Source: Halomarinibacterium sp041392205 (lineage in GTDB: Bacteria; Bacteroidota; Bacteroidia; Flavobacteriales; Flavobacteriaceae). From it: a DNA stretch of 64,000 nucleotides. The DNA lies in assembly GCA_041392205.1 (NCBI GenBank), contig JAWKMO010000003.1, positions 310,001 through 374,000 on the forward strand. Reading direction: 5' to 3'. The translations under genes were made by a program, and so were the position numbers. The notes beneath the pieces are model-generated. The model was not told where the DNA came from. It saw only the letters and a list, made by a program, of their open reading frames with translations, and did no database searches. Of the stretch, positions 42,210 to 52,700 are shown piece after piece. Position 1 is the stretch's first letter. The number at the start of each line of letters is the position of its first letter.

Positions 42210-43832
42210 ATGAGAAAATTAAACTTTCTAATTATTATACTGCTTTTTAGTATTTCTTCAAGTGCCCAATTTTCAAAACAAGACACGTTAAGAGGGAGCA
42301 TCACACCCGAAAGAGCTTGGTGGGATTTGCAACACTATACCCTTTCGGTAGAAGTCTTTCCCGAAGAAAAATCGATTAAAGGAGTTAATAGTATTTCTTA
42401 TACAGTATTGGAGCCTAATAATAGCATGCAAATAGATCTTCAACAGCCCATGAAGATTAATAAAATAACTCAAAATGGCAAAGAACTTCCCTTTACTTCA
42501 GATGGAAATGCGCATTTCATTCATTTAAAAGAAAAACAAGAAATAGGCAGTACAAACACAATAAATATTGAATTTTACGGCACTCCACGAGTCGCTCGCA
42601 ATCCACCTTGGGATGGAGGATTCACTTGGCGAAAAGATAGCAACGGAAATCATTTTATAGCAAATTCTAATCAAGGAATAGGCTCCAGCGTTTGGTGGCC
42701 CAACAAAGACCATCCAGCAGATGAACCCGATAAAGGGGTGACTTTGGAAATTACAGTGCCCTCAAATTTGGTAGCGGTAGGGAATGGAAGATTACTTTCT
42801 TCCGAAGAAAAAGGAAATACAAAAACCTGGGTTTGGAAAGTAGTAAACCCAATAAATAATTACGGTGTTAATATTAATATTGGTGATTACGTCCACTTTT
42901 CAGAAAAATATAAGGGTCTCAAGGGAGCGTTGGATATGGATTATTGGGTACTTCGGGAAAATGAAGAAAAAGCCAAAGCGCAGTTTAAACAAGCACCTAT
43001 GATGATGAAGGCCTTTGAGCATTGGTTTGGCCCCTATCCTTTTTACGAAGACAGTTTTAAACTAGTAGAAGTACCCTACTTGGGAATGGAACACCAAAGC
43101 AGTGTTACGTACGGAAATAGGTACCAAAATGGCTATTTAGGAAGGGATCTAAGTGATACTGGCTGGGGTCTAAAGTTCGATTTTATTATTATTCACGAAG
43201 CAGGACACGAATGGTTTGCCAATAATATTACCAACAGCGATGTAGCCGATATGTGGCTCCATGAAGGGTTTACGGCCTATTCCGAAAATTTGTATTTGGA
43301 TTATCATTTTGGGAAACAAGCATCCAGTGAGTATGTGGTAGGAACCAAAAGAATGATTCAAAATGATCGTCCCCTAATTGGCACTTATAACGTTAATAAC
43401 GAAGGCAGTGGGGATATGTATTACAAAGGAGCTAATATATTACATACCCTCCGGCAACTGATAGAGGACGATGAGAAATGGCGTGCCATTTTAAACGGTT
43501 TAAATACTGAATTTTATCACAAAACTGTCACTACCAAGCAAGTGGAAGAGTATCTAAGCAAACACTCGGGTATCGATTTAACCGAGTTTTGGGAACAGTA
43601 CTTGCGCACCACAAAAATTCCCAAAGTAGAATACAAAATTGAAGGTCACCAACTTAGCTTCCGATATGTTAACATCATTCAAAAATTTGATATGCCTGTA
43701 ATTATGGTTGTTAATGGAAAGGAAGAATGGATTTTCCCAACTTCAGCATGGAAAACCAAAACGTTTGACACCCCAATTCTATCTGTACAACCCAAAAAAG
43801 ATTTTCTAGTAACTTCGGAAGAAATAAAATAA
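42210..43832 (+). CDS. M1 family zinc aminopeptidase, secreted
   Basis: The 540-residue protein has a signal peptide (ending SSSAQ, residue 20) and an M1 catalytic domain. The zinc site is HEAGH at 329-333 with the third ligand Glu at 352 in WLHEGFTAY, the expected 18-residue spacing. The substrate-binding motif is GMEHQ at about 292-296. It removes N-terminal residues from peptides outside the cytoplasm. The C-terminal portion is short compared with animal M1 enzymes but normal for this bacterial group. Its stop overlaps the next ATG by 1 nt. Confidence 0.92.
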   Translation: MRKLNFLIIILLFSISSSAQFSKQDTLRGSITPERAWWDLQHYTLSVEVFPEEKSIKGVNSISYTVLEPNNSMQIDLQQPMKINKITQNGKELPFTSDGNAHFIHLKEKQEIGSTNTINIEFYGTPRVARNPPWDGGFTWRKDSNGNHFIANSNQGIGSSVWWPNKDHPADEPDKGVTLEITVPSNLVAVGNGRLLSSEEKGNTKTWVWKVVNPINNYGVNINIGDYVHFSEKYKGLKGALDMDYWVLRENEEKAKAQFKQAPMMMKAFEHWFGPYPFYEDSFKLVEVPYLGMEHQSSVTYGNRYQNGYLGRDLSDTGWGLKFDFIIIHEAGHEWFANNITNSDVADMWLHEGFTAYSENLYLDYHFGKQASSEYVVGTKRMIQNDRPLIGTYNVNNEGSGDMYYKGANILHTLRQLIEDDEKWRAILNGLNTEFYHKTVTTKQVEEYLSKHSGIDLTEFWEQYLRTTKIPKVEYKIEGHQLSFRYVNIIQKFDMPVIMVVNGKEEWIFPTSAWKTKTFDTPILSVQPKKDFLVTSEEIK

Positions 43833-44401
43833 TGGAAAAACCCGAGTTATACTTTCCTCGAGATATCGATTGGCGTGATTGGCTTCATGAAAACCACCAA
43901 CGCTATACACAGGGTGTATACCTTATTTTTTATAAACTTGAAGTAAATATGCCCACGATGCGTTGGGAAGAAGCGGTTCGTGTTGCCCTTTGCTATGGCT
44001 GGATAGACAGTACCGTGAAAAGTTTGGGAAATGGAAAACGCCAACAATATTTTTGCCCCAGAAACCCAAAAAGCCATTGGAGCGCCCTTAATAAACGTTA
44101 TATTTCTGAAATGGAAAAAGAAGGGTTAATTCACGAAAGCGGCTGGAAAATGATTACTCAAGCAAAGAAAATAGGAACTTGGACGGCTATGGATCATGTA
44201 GAAAATTTGGTCGTTCCAAAAGACCTTCAAAATGCCTTTAAAGAAAATAAGTTGGCATATACTAATTTTAAAAAGTTTACTCCCGGATATCAAAAAGGGT
44301 ATTTAAGTTGGTTATTTCAAGCAAAAAGGGAGGAAACTCGTGTAAAAAGAATAAAAGAAATTGTTAGGTATTGTGAACAGAACATAAAAATTAGACAATA
44401 G
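43832..44401 (+). CDS. YdeI/OmpD-associated family protein
   Basis: The 189-residue protein contains WLHENHQRYTQGVYLIFYKL, MRWEEAVRVALCYGWIDSTVKSLG and QQYFCPRNPKSHWSALN, and a basic C-terminus with YLSWLFQAKREETRVKRI. These are hallmarks of the YdeI family, some members of which are described as bacteriocin-protection proteins. The biochemical role is unclear. It is translationally coupled to the M1 peptidase gene by a 1-nt overlap. Confidence 0.8.
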   Translation: MEKPELYFPRDIDWRDWLHENHQRYTQGVYLIFYKLEVNMPTMRWEEAVRVALCYGWIDSTVKSLGNGKRQQYFCPRNPKSHWSALNKRYISEMEKEGLIHESGWKMITQAKKIGTWTAMDHVENLVVPKDLQNAFKENKLAYTNFKKFTPGYQKGYLSWLFQAKREETRVKRIKEIVRYCEQNIKIRQ

Positions 44402-44424
44402 TTTTTTAATTGTATACTTTCTTA

Positions 44425-44432
44425 TATATTTG
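44425..44432 (+). promoter_or_regulatory. -7 element TATATTTG before a structured leader
   Basis: It is an exact TAnnTTTG match, 17 nt upstream of a folded region that ends in seven T residues (44449-44539) and 112 nt upstream of the HEAT-protein ATG. Confidence 0.55.
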
Positions 44433-44439
44433 GTACACT

Positions 44440-44539
44440 AAAATTTTGGCACCCGCATTTAAGAGTTCGGCCGTCTCCCCAGACCAAAACTTCATTGTTT
44501 TTGTCAGCTGAACAATATCTTAGAGTGGGTGCTTTTTTT
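44440..44539 (+). ncRNA. Candidate structured RNA or attenuator leader
   Basis: A long closing stem pairs 44449-44464 (starting GCACCCGCAT) with 44518-44532 (ending GGGTGC), with a one-base bulge. Inside are two smaller hairpins, GTCT-CCCC-AGAC near 44473-44484 and ATTGTT/AACAAT (44494-44499 with 44511-44516). This makes a three-way junction followed directly by T7 (44533-44539). A promoter box precedes it. It could be a roughly 90-nt small RNA with its own terminator, or a leader controlling the HEAT-repeat gene 5 nt downstream. I match it to no known riboswitch class. Confidence 0.45.
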
Positions 44540-44543
44540 AAAT

Positions 44544-45311
44544 ATGGCTTTTTACGACCTTTCCAAAGAAGAGCGAACCCTTTTGGTTTCCGAAATACAA
44601 TATCAATTACTTCTGGATTTAAAAAGAAATTCAAATACGTCATTTACTAAATATTTTAATGATGAAGATACTTATATTAGGAAAGTCGCTTATCTAAGTA
44701 TGGGAAGACTTTATACTACTGAAATAGCATTAAGGGAGGACCTCCTTTTAAAACTTTCAGAATTACTTAAAAGTGAAAGTGAGTTAATGAGACAAACCGT
44801 AATTAATGCCGCTGGGGAAATAGGTATGTTTCAATTTGAAAAAGTAGTTTCATTTTTTGATAAAGCGCTTTTTGACACACATCATAAAGTAAGGAATGCC
44901 GTGATTGGATCTGTAAAAAAAATGGGGCAGAAAAATCCGAAACCTGTTTTAGCATGGGCCGCTCGGTATTTAAGTCACCCCGAGAAAGAGATACGTAGAG
45001 AAATTTGCCATGGGATAGAATTACGAGGAAGGACACATCCACAAGATATTTTACCCTTACTTCAAAAGCTTGAAAACGATCCCGAAAAAAGAGTAAGAAG
45101 CACCTTGGTACATGTCTTAGGACAAATAAGTTATAAAGAAGGTTGTTTGCCTACAGTAATTGCGGCATTAAAAACTTGGAAAAACAGGCCATTAGTTCAA
45201 GATGCTATCGATGAAATAATAGATGTACATAGTGAAAAACGCTATGCTAAATTTTCAGCATTATCTCAAGAAGAAGTAGTAACTTACCTATCTGAAAACT
45301 TTAAAATTTAA
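44544..45311 (+). CDS. HEAT-repeat protein
   Basis: The 255-residue protein is built of paired helices of HEAT type, for example YIRKVAYLSMGRLY, LMRQTVINAAGEIGMF, KVRNAVIGSVKKMG, EIRREICHGIELRG and RVRSTLVHVLGQIS. Such solenoids bind proteins or nucleic acids; the DNA alkylation repair group is one relative, but no specific residues support that. It has no signal peptide, so it is cytoplasmic. ATG 44544 is preferred to the GTG at 44529, which lies inside the T-rich end of the structured leader. Confidence 0.7.
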   Translation: MAFYDLSKEERTLLVSEIQYQLLLDLKRNSNTSFTKYFNDEDTYIRKVAYLSMGRLYTTEIALREDLLLKLSELLKSESELMRQTVINAAGEIGMFQFEKVVSFFDKALFDTHHKVRNAVIGSVKKMGQKNPKPVLAWAARYLSHPEKEIRREICHGIELRGRTHPQDILPLLQKLENDPEKRVRSTLVHVLGQISYKEGCLPTVIAALKTWKNRPLVQDAIDEIIDVHSEKRYAKFSALSQEEVVTYLSENFKI

Positions 45312-45317
45312 TTGATT

Positions 45318-46379
45318 ATGAAGAAGTTCCTTTTTTTAGCTTTTACTTTATTAGCAATGGTTTCTTGTCAAAATCATTCGGAAAAACCAATTGAAAAAGA
45401 ATGCCCAGAAAACACCTATTGGTCTTTTGAAGGACGAGATGATCAAGCAACTGGAGGCATTAAAATGATTCCTATAGAAACCCCAAAAGGAACCTTTAAC
45501 GTGTGGACAAAACGGATAGGAAATAATTCAAAAATAAAAGTGTTGCTTTTACATGGCGGTCCTGGAATGACCCATGAAATTTACGAAAGCTTTGAAGGGT
45601 ACTTTCCACAGGAAGAAATTGAATTTTATTATTACGATCAATTAGGAAGCTATTACAGTGATCAACCCAAAGATTTAAGCCTTTGGGATACCGCTCGATT
45701 TGTTGAAGAAGTAGAACAAGTTCGAAAAGCGCTGGGATTACATAAAGATAATTTTTATCTCTTTGGGCAATCGTGGGGCGGAATTTTGGCCATGGAGTAT
45801 GCTTTAAAATATCAAGAGCATGTAAAGGGATTAATTATTTCGAATATGGTGCCCTCCATTCCAGATTATATGAAATACAATGAAGAAGTGCTTGCGCCGC
45901 AACTACCTAAAGCGATTCTCGATGCTATTATGGCGTTTGAAAAAGCCGAGGATTACAGTAATCCAGAATATTTAAACTTAATCGTACAACATTACTACCC
46001 AAAACACGTAATAAGAATTCCTCCAGACCAATGGCCCAACTCTATTAATAGGGGTTTTTCACATCTTAATCCAGAGGTATATGTAACGATGCAAGGTCCA
46101 AGTGAATTTGGTGTAAAGGGAGATGCGACCCTAAAAGACTGGGATGTAAAAGACAAATTAAAAACCATTATAGTTCCCACCCTCGCTATAGGCGCACAAT
46201 ATGACACTATGGACCCAAAACAAATGGAATGGGTGGCTAATGAAGTACAAAATGGGCGTTTTTTATTATGCCCCAACGGGAGTCATTTATCACAATATGA
46301 TGATCAAGAACACTTTTTCCCTGGCTTAATTTCATTTATTAAAGATGTAAATGCGGGTAATTTTTCAAAAACCAATTAA
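45318..46379 (+). CDS. Proline iminopeptidase-like alpha/beta hydrolase lipoprotein
   Basis: The 353-residue protein starts with a lipoprotein signal (MKKFLFLAFTLLAMVSC, Cys 17). The alpha/beta hydrolase domain has the oxyanion motif LLLHGGPGMTHE (about 77-88) and nucleophile elbow GQSWGG (Ser about 152). The acid is in AQYDTMDPKQME and the His in CPNGSHLSQYDD. The pattern is that of the S33 prolyl aminopeptidase group, which releases N-terminal proline from peptides. Membrane anchoring places it in the envelope. It follows the HEAT gene after 6 bp. Confidence 0.87.
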   Translation: MKKFLFLAFTLLAMVSCQNHSEKPIEKECPENTYWSFEGRDDQATGGIKMIPIETPKGTFNVWTKRIGNNSKIKVLLLHGGPGMTHEIYESFEGYFPQEEIEFYYYDQLGSYYSDQPKDLSLWDTARFVEEVEQVRKALGLHKDNFYLFGQSWGGILAMEYALKYQEHVKGLIISNMVPSIPDYMKYNEEVLAPQLPKAILDAIMAFEKAEDYSNPEYLNLIVQHYYPKHVIRIPPDQWPNSINRGFSHLNPEVYVTMQGPSEFGVKGDATLKDWDVKDKLKTIIVPTLAIGAQYDTMDPKQMEWVANEVQNGRFLLCPNGSHLSQYDDQEHFFPGLISFIKDVNAGNFSKTN

Positions 46380-46461
46380 TTTAACGTAAAGTTTACCATT
46401 ACTGTTGGGGGAATAAATGAATTTTCATAACTTTAAGTCTAATTTATAATTTATAGAAATA

Positions 46462-46839
46462 ATGATTAAAGCAAAATATCAAAGTGTTCTCGATTTAGGA
46501 GAAAAACTAAACATTCAAAATGGAGATGTTAAAGAAGAAGGTGGCCAATTAAAAGTATGGGGTACTGCTGCAACTCCTTATGAAAAAAACCTTCTTTGGG
46601 ATGAAATTAAGCGTGTAGGTGGTGAAAATCCAACCGATATTATGGCCGATATTCAAGTGGCCGATAGTTCTGTATTTGCAAGACACACTGTAGAAAGTGG
46701 AGAATCTTTAAGTAAAATTGCGAAGCATTACTATGGAAACGCCATGAAATACAATGCTATTTTTGAAGCTAATAAAAATATACTTAAAAATCCGGACGTA
46801 ATTCATCCTGGCCAAGAATTAGTCATTCCGAATTTATAA
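46462..46839 (+). CDS. BON-LysM potassium-binding-protein-like (Kbp/YgaU family)
   Basis: The 125-residue protein has an N-terminal BON-like half (LNIQNGDVKEEGGQLKVWGTAATPYEKNLLWDEI) and a C-terminal LysM domain (about 74-124, HTVESGESLSKIAKHYYGNAMKYNAIFEANKNIL to PGQELVIP). The arrangement matches E. coli Kbp (YgaU), a K+-binding cytoplasmic protein. No signal peptide is seen. A near-consensus box (TAACTTTA) and a strong terminator make it a single-gene unit. Confidence 0.85.
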   Translation: MIKAKYQSVLDLGEKLNIQNGDVKEEGGQLKVWGTAATPYEKNLLWDEIKRVGGENPTDIMADIQVADSSVFARHTVESGESLSKIAKHYYGNAMKYNAIFEANKNILKNPDVIHPGQELVIPNL

Positions 46840-46858
46840 AGAACCTTCTTGTCATTTT

Positions 46859-46892
46859 AATCCCGAGTTTTTCACTCGGGATTTTTTTTTCA
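46859..46892 (+). terminator. Rho-independent terminator of the LysM protein gene
   Basis: AATCCCGAGT (46859-46868) and ACTCGGGATT (46874-46883) form a 10-bp stem with a 5-nt loop followed by a long T run. Confidence 0.93.
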
Positions 46893-47001
46893 TAAATATC
46901 GCTCTGGTTACTCATTAAAGCCAGAATCTGCTTTTTAAAATAGCTTTGGAAAAGAATTCTATTAAATTCAGTAGTAGAAAATAAAAAAAATTAGTGACCC
47001 G

Positions 47002-48465
47002 TTAAAGACCACTTATATATCCTCCATACACATCCTTAAAATGCAATCCATCGCCCAAATAATGACGACTTAATTTTTTATTTTCTGAAAGTGCCCACAA
47101 TACAAACTCCTTGAAAAAATAGCGCTCATTTACAGCAATATCTGGCGTATATTTTTGCAGTAAGCGTTCCAAAGGAGCAATACTATCCAGCTTATTTTGA
47201 TATTCTGAATCGGTCATAGAATCTAGTAGCTCAAAACCACTTTGTTCAAAAAACCAAGAAACAATTTCATCGTAAGGGTCTGTGTCACTTTCTTTCTTCA
47301 ATTTTTCAATCTTTGGGAAATAGGTTAAAAATTGAGTTTTAATGGCATTCGCAATAAGCATTTGTGCTACTTGCGAAGCTCCTTCTTGTTCTCCTTCATA
47401 CACCAATTCTACTTTACCTGTAATAGACGGGATAATACCCATGAAATCTCCTAATCGAACAGCTGTTTTTTCTTCCCCACTTTGTAGTACCCGTCTTTCG
47501 GCGGTGCTTAATAAATTTTCGAAGGCAGTAATGCTCAAACGCGCACTTACGCCACTTTTGGCGTCAATAAATTCACTTTCACGGGCTTCAAAACTAATTT
47601 GTTCTAAAATATCCTTTGCCAAATCGGGAACATATACATTGCTCTTTTCTGCCATAGCTTGAGCAGTTTCTTGTGCTGTAATGGTTCGGGCAATATCAAT
47701 ATCCTCGGGATAATGGGTTAAAATTTGAGAGCCTATTCTGTCCTTTAAAGGAGTTACTATACTTCCACGGTTGGTGTAATCTTCGGGATTGGCTGTAAAA
47801 ACAAACTGAATATCAAGCGGTAATCGCAACTTAAATCCGCGAATCTGTACATCGCCTTCCTGTAAAATATTGAAGAGCGCTACTTGAATACGTGCTTGTA
47901 AATCGGGGAGTTCGTTAATTACAAAAATAGACCGATTCGCTCGGGGAATCATCCCATAGTGAATCACTCTGTCATTTGCATAGGTCAATTTTAAATGGGC
48001 AGCTTTAATAGGATCTACGTCACCAATTAGGTCTGCCACCGTCACATCCGGGGTTGCTAATTTTTCAGCAAAACGCTCGTCACGATGGAGCCAAGTAATA
48101 GGGGTTTCGTCCCCTAATTGAGATACTAATTCTTTGGCGAATCGTGAAATAGGCCGAAAAGGATCGTCGTTAATTTCACTTCCTGAAACTACCGGGATGT
48201 ATTCATCCAGTAAGGAAACCATCTGTCTTGCTAAGCGGGTTTTGGCTTGCCCTCGTAAGCCTAAAAAGTTGATATTATGTTTTGAAAGAATGGCACGTTC
48301 CAATTCTGGAATTACCGAAAATTCATAGCCGTGAATTCCTTCAAAAGTGGTCTCTTTTTTTAATAGTTTTTGAAGTAAATTTCTTCTTAATTCCTCCTTT
48401 ACACTTTTATATTCGTAACCAGCTTCTTTAAGTGCTCCTAGGGTTTTTATCTTGTCTATATTCAT
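47002..48465 (-). CDS. MoxR/magnesium-chelatase-type AAA+ ATPase
   Basis: The 487-residue AAA+ protein has a Walker A in LGLRGQAKTRLARQM (about 73-87) and Walker B-like SIFVINELPDL. The sensor region is FVFTANPEDYTNRGSIVTPLKDRIGSQI, and an arginine-rich lid follows. It resembles the ChlI/sigma-54-interacting group. It is 3 bp downstream of a VWA protein gene, the classic MoxR-VWA pairing, in which the ATPase remodels a target chosen by the VWA partner. The substrate cannot be inferred. Confidence 0.85.
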   Translation of the reverse strand: MNIDKIKTLGALKEAGYEYKSVKEELRRNLLQKLLKKETTFEGIHGYEFSVIPELERAILSKHNINFLGLRGQAKTRLARQMVSLLDEYIPVVSGSEINDDPFRPISRFAKELVSQLGDETPITWLHRDERFAEKLATPDVTVADLIGDVDPIKAAHLKLTYANDRVIHYGMIPRANRSIFVINELPDLQARIQVALFNILQEGDVQIRGFKLRLPLDIQFVFTANPEDYTNRGSIVTPLKDRIGSQILTHYPEDIDIARTITAQETAQAMAEKSNVYVPDLAKDILEQISFEARESEFIDAKSGVSARLSITAFENLLSTAERRVLQSGEEKTAVRLGDFMGIIPSITGKVELVYEGEQEGASQVAQMLIANAIKTQFLTYFPKIEKLKKESDTDPYDEIVSWFFEQSGFELLDSMTDSEYQNKLDSIAPLERLLQKYTPDIAVNERYFFKEFVLWALSENKKLSRHYLGDGLHFKDVYGGYISGL

Positions 48466-48468
48466 AAA

Positions 48469-49608
48469 TTATCGTATTCTTTTTCTTCGGTTTTGTTCAT
48501 AATCGGTAAAAATCATTTCGCCCAAGCCTTTTAATCCCGTATAGAAAGCTTTTCCTTGATTGGCTGCGGTAAAATAATCCACAAACTGCATGAGATAAGG
48601 GTCTTCAGCAATCATAAAAGTGGTAATGGGTATGTGCAATTTTCTGGCTTGACGTGCCATCAAATAGCATTTATTAACAATATGTTCGTCCAACCCTACA
48701 CTATTTTTATAATAGCGCCCATCTGGTAATTGCAAGCAACTGGGTTTACCGTCGGTAATCATAAAAATCTGCTTGTTGGTATTTCGCTTTCTTCGCAACA
48801 TATCCATGGCCAACTGCAATCCTGCCACTGTATTGGTGTGATAAGGGCCCACGTTTAAATAGGGTAAATCTTTAATATCGATAGGCCATGCCTCATTACC
48901 AAATACCAAAATATCCAAAGTGTCTTTTGGGTAGCGTGTGGTGATTAATTCGGAAAGGGCCATCGCTACTTTTTTAGCGGGCGTGATTCGATCTTCACCA
49001 TATAAAATCATACTGTGGCTTATGTCTATCATCAACACCGTACTCATTTGCGCTTTGTACATCGTTTCTCCTACGACCAAATCATGTTCAGTAAGGTTAA
49101 AATCACCAAAACCGTGATTGATTTGAGCGTTTTTCAAACTTTCCGTCATAGAAATTTGCTCCAAAGCATCCCCAAATTGGTAGTTACGAAACTCCCCAGC
49201 CTGTTCATCTCCTTGACCTGTATATTTTGTTTTATGGTTTCCTCCTGTACTTCGTTTCAATTTTCCAAAGATTTGCTCCAACGCTCTTTTCCGCAGGGAA
49301 CGTTCCAGTTTTTCAGACATTTTTAGGCCACTTTCACCCTCACCACTCCCCTGCCCATCGGGACGAATTTCTTCACGAAGGTATCCCTTGGCTTTTAGGT
49401 CTTCAATAAAATCGTCTATGGTATAGTCTTCTGTAGTGAGATTGTACTCTTCATCTAACTGTCGAAGCCATTCAATAGCTTCGTCAAAATCTCCAGAAGT
49501 ATGGGTAATGAGTTCTTGGAAAACTTCAAACAAACGTTCAAAAGGGGATTGTTCTTTAGGGATGTGTTTGGTAAAGACAAATCCCGAAAGTGTATTCTTC
49601 TTTTTCAT
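48469..49608 (-). CDS. VWA-domain protein, partner of the MoxR-type ATPase
   Basis: The 379-residue protein has an acidic, charged N-terminal half and a C-terminal von Willebrand A domain. The MIDAS motif is MIDISHSM (DxSxS) and the later Asp lies in FMITDGKPSCL. There are no membrane segments or signal peptide, so it is cytoplasmic. It is the first gene of the two-gene unit with the AAA+ ATPase; such pairs act in metal insertion or complex assembly. The Gly/Ser/Glu stretch around GQGSGEGESG is probably a flexible linker. Confidence 0.85.
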   Translation of the reverse strand: MKKKNTLSGFVFTKHIPKEQSPFERLFEVFQELITHTSGDFDEAIEWLRQLDEEYNLTTEDYTIDDFIEDLKAKGYLREEIRPDGQGSGEGESGLKMSEKLERSLRKRALEQIFGKLKRSTGGNHKTKYTGQGDEQAGEFRNYQFGDALEQISMTESLKNAQINHGFGDFNLTEHDLVVGETMYKAQMSTVLMIDISHSMILYGEDRITPAKKVAMALSELITTRYPKDTLDILVFGNEAWPIDIKDLPYLNVGPYHTNTVAGLQLAMDMLRRKRNTNKQIFMITDGKPSCLQLPDGRYYKNSVGLDEHIVNKCYLMARQARKLHIPITTFMIAEDPYLMQFVDYFTAANQGKAFYTGLKGLGEMIFTDYEQNRRKRIR

Positions 49609-49743
49609 CTTCTAAAAATACTACTTTCTGAAGAAAAAAATAAAGGCCTTAACAAGCTTTTAGGATTATAGATTTAATTATTTAGTAACTTTAGAACTTC
49701 ACAAAATTAACCACCAAAAAACACCCGCTTTGGGCTCTATACC

Positions 49744-52700
49744 ATGAAAAAAATAATTCCGCTATTGCTATTATTAATAGCATCTTCTATTTCTGCACAA
49801 AAACTATCCATGGGCTTGATGAAAGACATCCAGCCTAGAAACATAGGTCCCGGGGGCATGTCTGGTAGAGTTACAGCAATTGATGTGGTAGTTTCCAACC
49901 CTGATATTATGTATGTAGGAACCGCTTCTGGTGGACTATGGAAAACCACAGGTGGAGGGATACAATGGGAGCCTATTTTTGATGACCAGCCTACTGCTTC
50001 TATTGGTGCCGTGGCGATTCAACAAAGTAATCCTTCGGTAATTTGGGTAGGAACCGGCGAAGGGAACCCACGAAATAGTTTAAATGGTGGTTTTGGAGTG
50101 TATAAATCATTAGATGGGGGTCGCTCGTGGCAGTCTATGGGATTGGAAAAAACACGACACATCCATAGAATTATCATTGACCCAACCAACCCGAATGTTG
50201 TTTATGTAGGGGCTATTGGCTCGCCCTGGGGAGTTCATCCAGAGCGAGGTGTCTTTAAAACTACCGATGGTGGAAAAACATGGAATAAAATACTGTATAC
50301 CAACGATACATCGGGGGTGGCAGACATGGTGATGGACCCCAGTAATCCAAACAAACTTATTGTTGCGATGTGGCAGCACAAACGCGACCCCTGGTTCTTT
50401 AAGAGTGGCGGTGAAGGCTCGGGGTTATACATCACCCATAATGGAGGGGAAACCTGGAGTAAAAAAACAGATGCCGATGGATTGCCTAAAGGCGAATTGG
50501 GAAGAATAGGAATTGCGATTTCCAGAAATAAACCCAATGTAATCTATGCACTGGTGGAAGCTAAAAAAAATGCCCTTTATAAAAGTGAAGATGGGGGATT
50601 TAAATGGGAAAAAATTAATGATAAAAATGATATTGGTGATAGACCATTTTATTATTCAGAAATATATGTAGATCCTCAAAATGAAAATCGAGTGTATTCA
50701 GTATTTACCTATATAAATGTCTCTGAAGATGGCGGAAAAAACTTCTCCCAATTAATGCCTGCTTATGGAGTGGATAATGGAGTACACCCAGACCACCACG
50801 CATGGTGGATACATCCTACCAACGGTAATTTTATGATCGATGGTAACGATGGTGGCTTAAACATTACTAAAGATGGTGGAAAATCTTGGCGTTTTATAGG
50901 AAATCTACCGGTAGCTCAATTTTATCATATTGCAGTAGATAATGAATTTCCCTATAATGTCTATGGCGGCATGCAAGACAATGGAAGCTGGCGAGGTCCT
51001 GCCTATGTTTGGAAAGACCAAGGGATTAGAAATAGTTATTGGCAAGAAATTTCCTTTGGCGATGGCTTTGATGTCGTTCCCGATAAAGATAACAGTCAGT
51101 ACGGCTGGAGTATGAGTCAGCAGGGATATGTAAGCCGTTACGATTGGATTACCGGTAATAATTATACGGTTCGTCCTACCCACCCCGATCCCAAAGTAGC
51201 CTTGCGTTTTAACTGGAATAGCGCCATTAATAGTGACCCTTTTGACAATAGTACTATTTACTTCGGAAGTCAATTTGTACATAAAAGCACCGATAAAGGA
51301 TTAACCTGGGACATTATTTCACCCGATTTAACCACCAATGACCTAAAAAAGCAAAAACAACATGAAAGTGGAGGTTTAACCATGGATGCCACGGGAGCTG
51401 AAAATTATACCACTATCTTAGTAATTGAACCTTCACCCCTGGAAAAAAATATGCTTTGGGTAGGCACCGATGACGGCAAAGTTCAATATACTACCAATGG
51501 AGGACAAAGTTGGATCGATGTTTCTAAAAATATTAAGGGAATGCCTCAGGGAAGTTGGATTGTTCAAATAAAAGCTTCCAATAAAATGAAAGGGGAAGCA
51601 CTTTTGGTTGCTAATGATTACCGAAGATTTAATTACATTCCGTATGCCTTTAGAACCAAAGACTATGGAAAAACATGGGAGCGTATTGTGGATGAAAACG
51701 ATGTAACAACTTATGCCTTAAGCATTGTTGAAGACCCCGTTGAAAAAAATCTGCTTTTTTTAGGTACCGATGACGGTTTATATGTTTCTATTGATGCTGG
51801 GGCTTCTTGGCAAAAATGGACGAAAGGTTTCCCTACCGTGCCTGTAAAAGATTTAGTTATTCATCCCCGTGAAAATGATTTGGTTATTGGAACCTTTGGA
51901 AGAGCCGCTTGGGTATTGGATGATATTCGACCCCTACGAGAAATTGCTAAAAATACATCCCTTTTAAGTGACGATTTAAAACTTTTTAATCCGCCAACAG
52001 CGTATCAAGCAGCCTATCAACAACCTACGGGAAGTCGCTTTGGAGCCGATGCTATATTTAATGGAAAAAACAGAGCGTATGGGGCTACTTTTAGATACTA
52101 CTTTCAGAAAAAAGAAACTTCAAAAGAAGAGAACTTTGATGAAAATTCTGAAGAAAAAGAAATTGAAAAACCAAAAGGGCCTAGCAAGGACTCATTATAT
52201 CTAAAGTTGTATGAGGGCGAAAGATTAATACGAACATTAAAACGAAAAATCCCAGATAGTAGTGGCATCTACAACTGGATTTGGTATATGGATGAAGCGG
52301 GGGTTGACAGGCCTTCCAGAAATTTAAGAGAGCGTACCAACGAACCTGGAGGGACTCAAGTAAAACCAGGAACTTATAAAGCTGAATTACAGTATTTAGA
52401 TAACATTTCATCTGTAAATATAAGAGTGGAAAGCGACCCAAGATTGTCTATTTCTCAAAAGGCAATAGACGATGCCTATCTGGCAAGTAAGACTTTAGAA
52501 AAAATGACGCAAGTGGCAGCAGATGCCGTAAAACAACTAGTTGAAAGTAAAAAAGTGGTAGAGGATTTCAGTAAAAAACTGAAAAATGAAGAGGAAGAAA
52601 AATACAAGGATCCTATTAAAGAAAGCAAAGAGATGGTAAAAAAAATAGACTCTATTGTAGCGCTATTTTTAGGAAAAGAGGACGATAGACAAGGAATTAC

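Noticed and set aside
44422..44643. Minus-strand 73-codon frame opposite the structured leader and HEAT gene start
   Set aside because: It overlaps the folded region and the HEAT gene, has no family-like features and no promoter; treated as a shadow frame.
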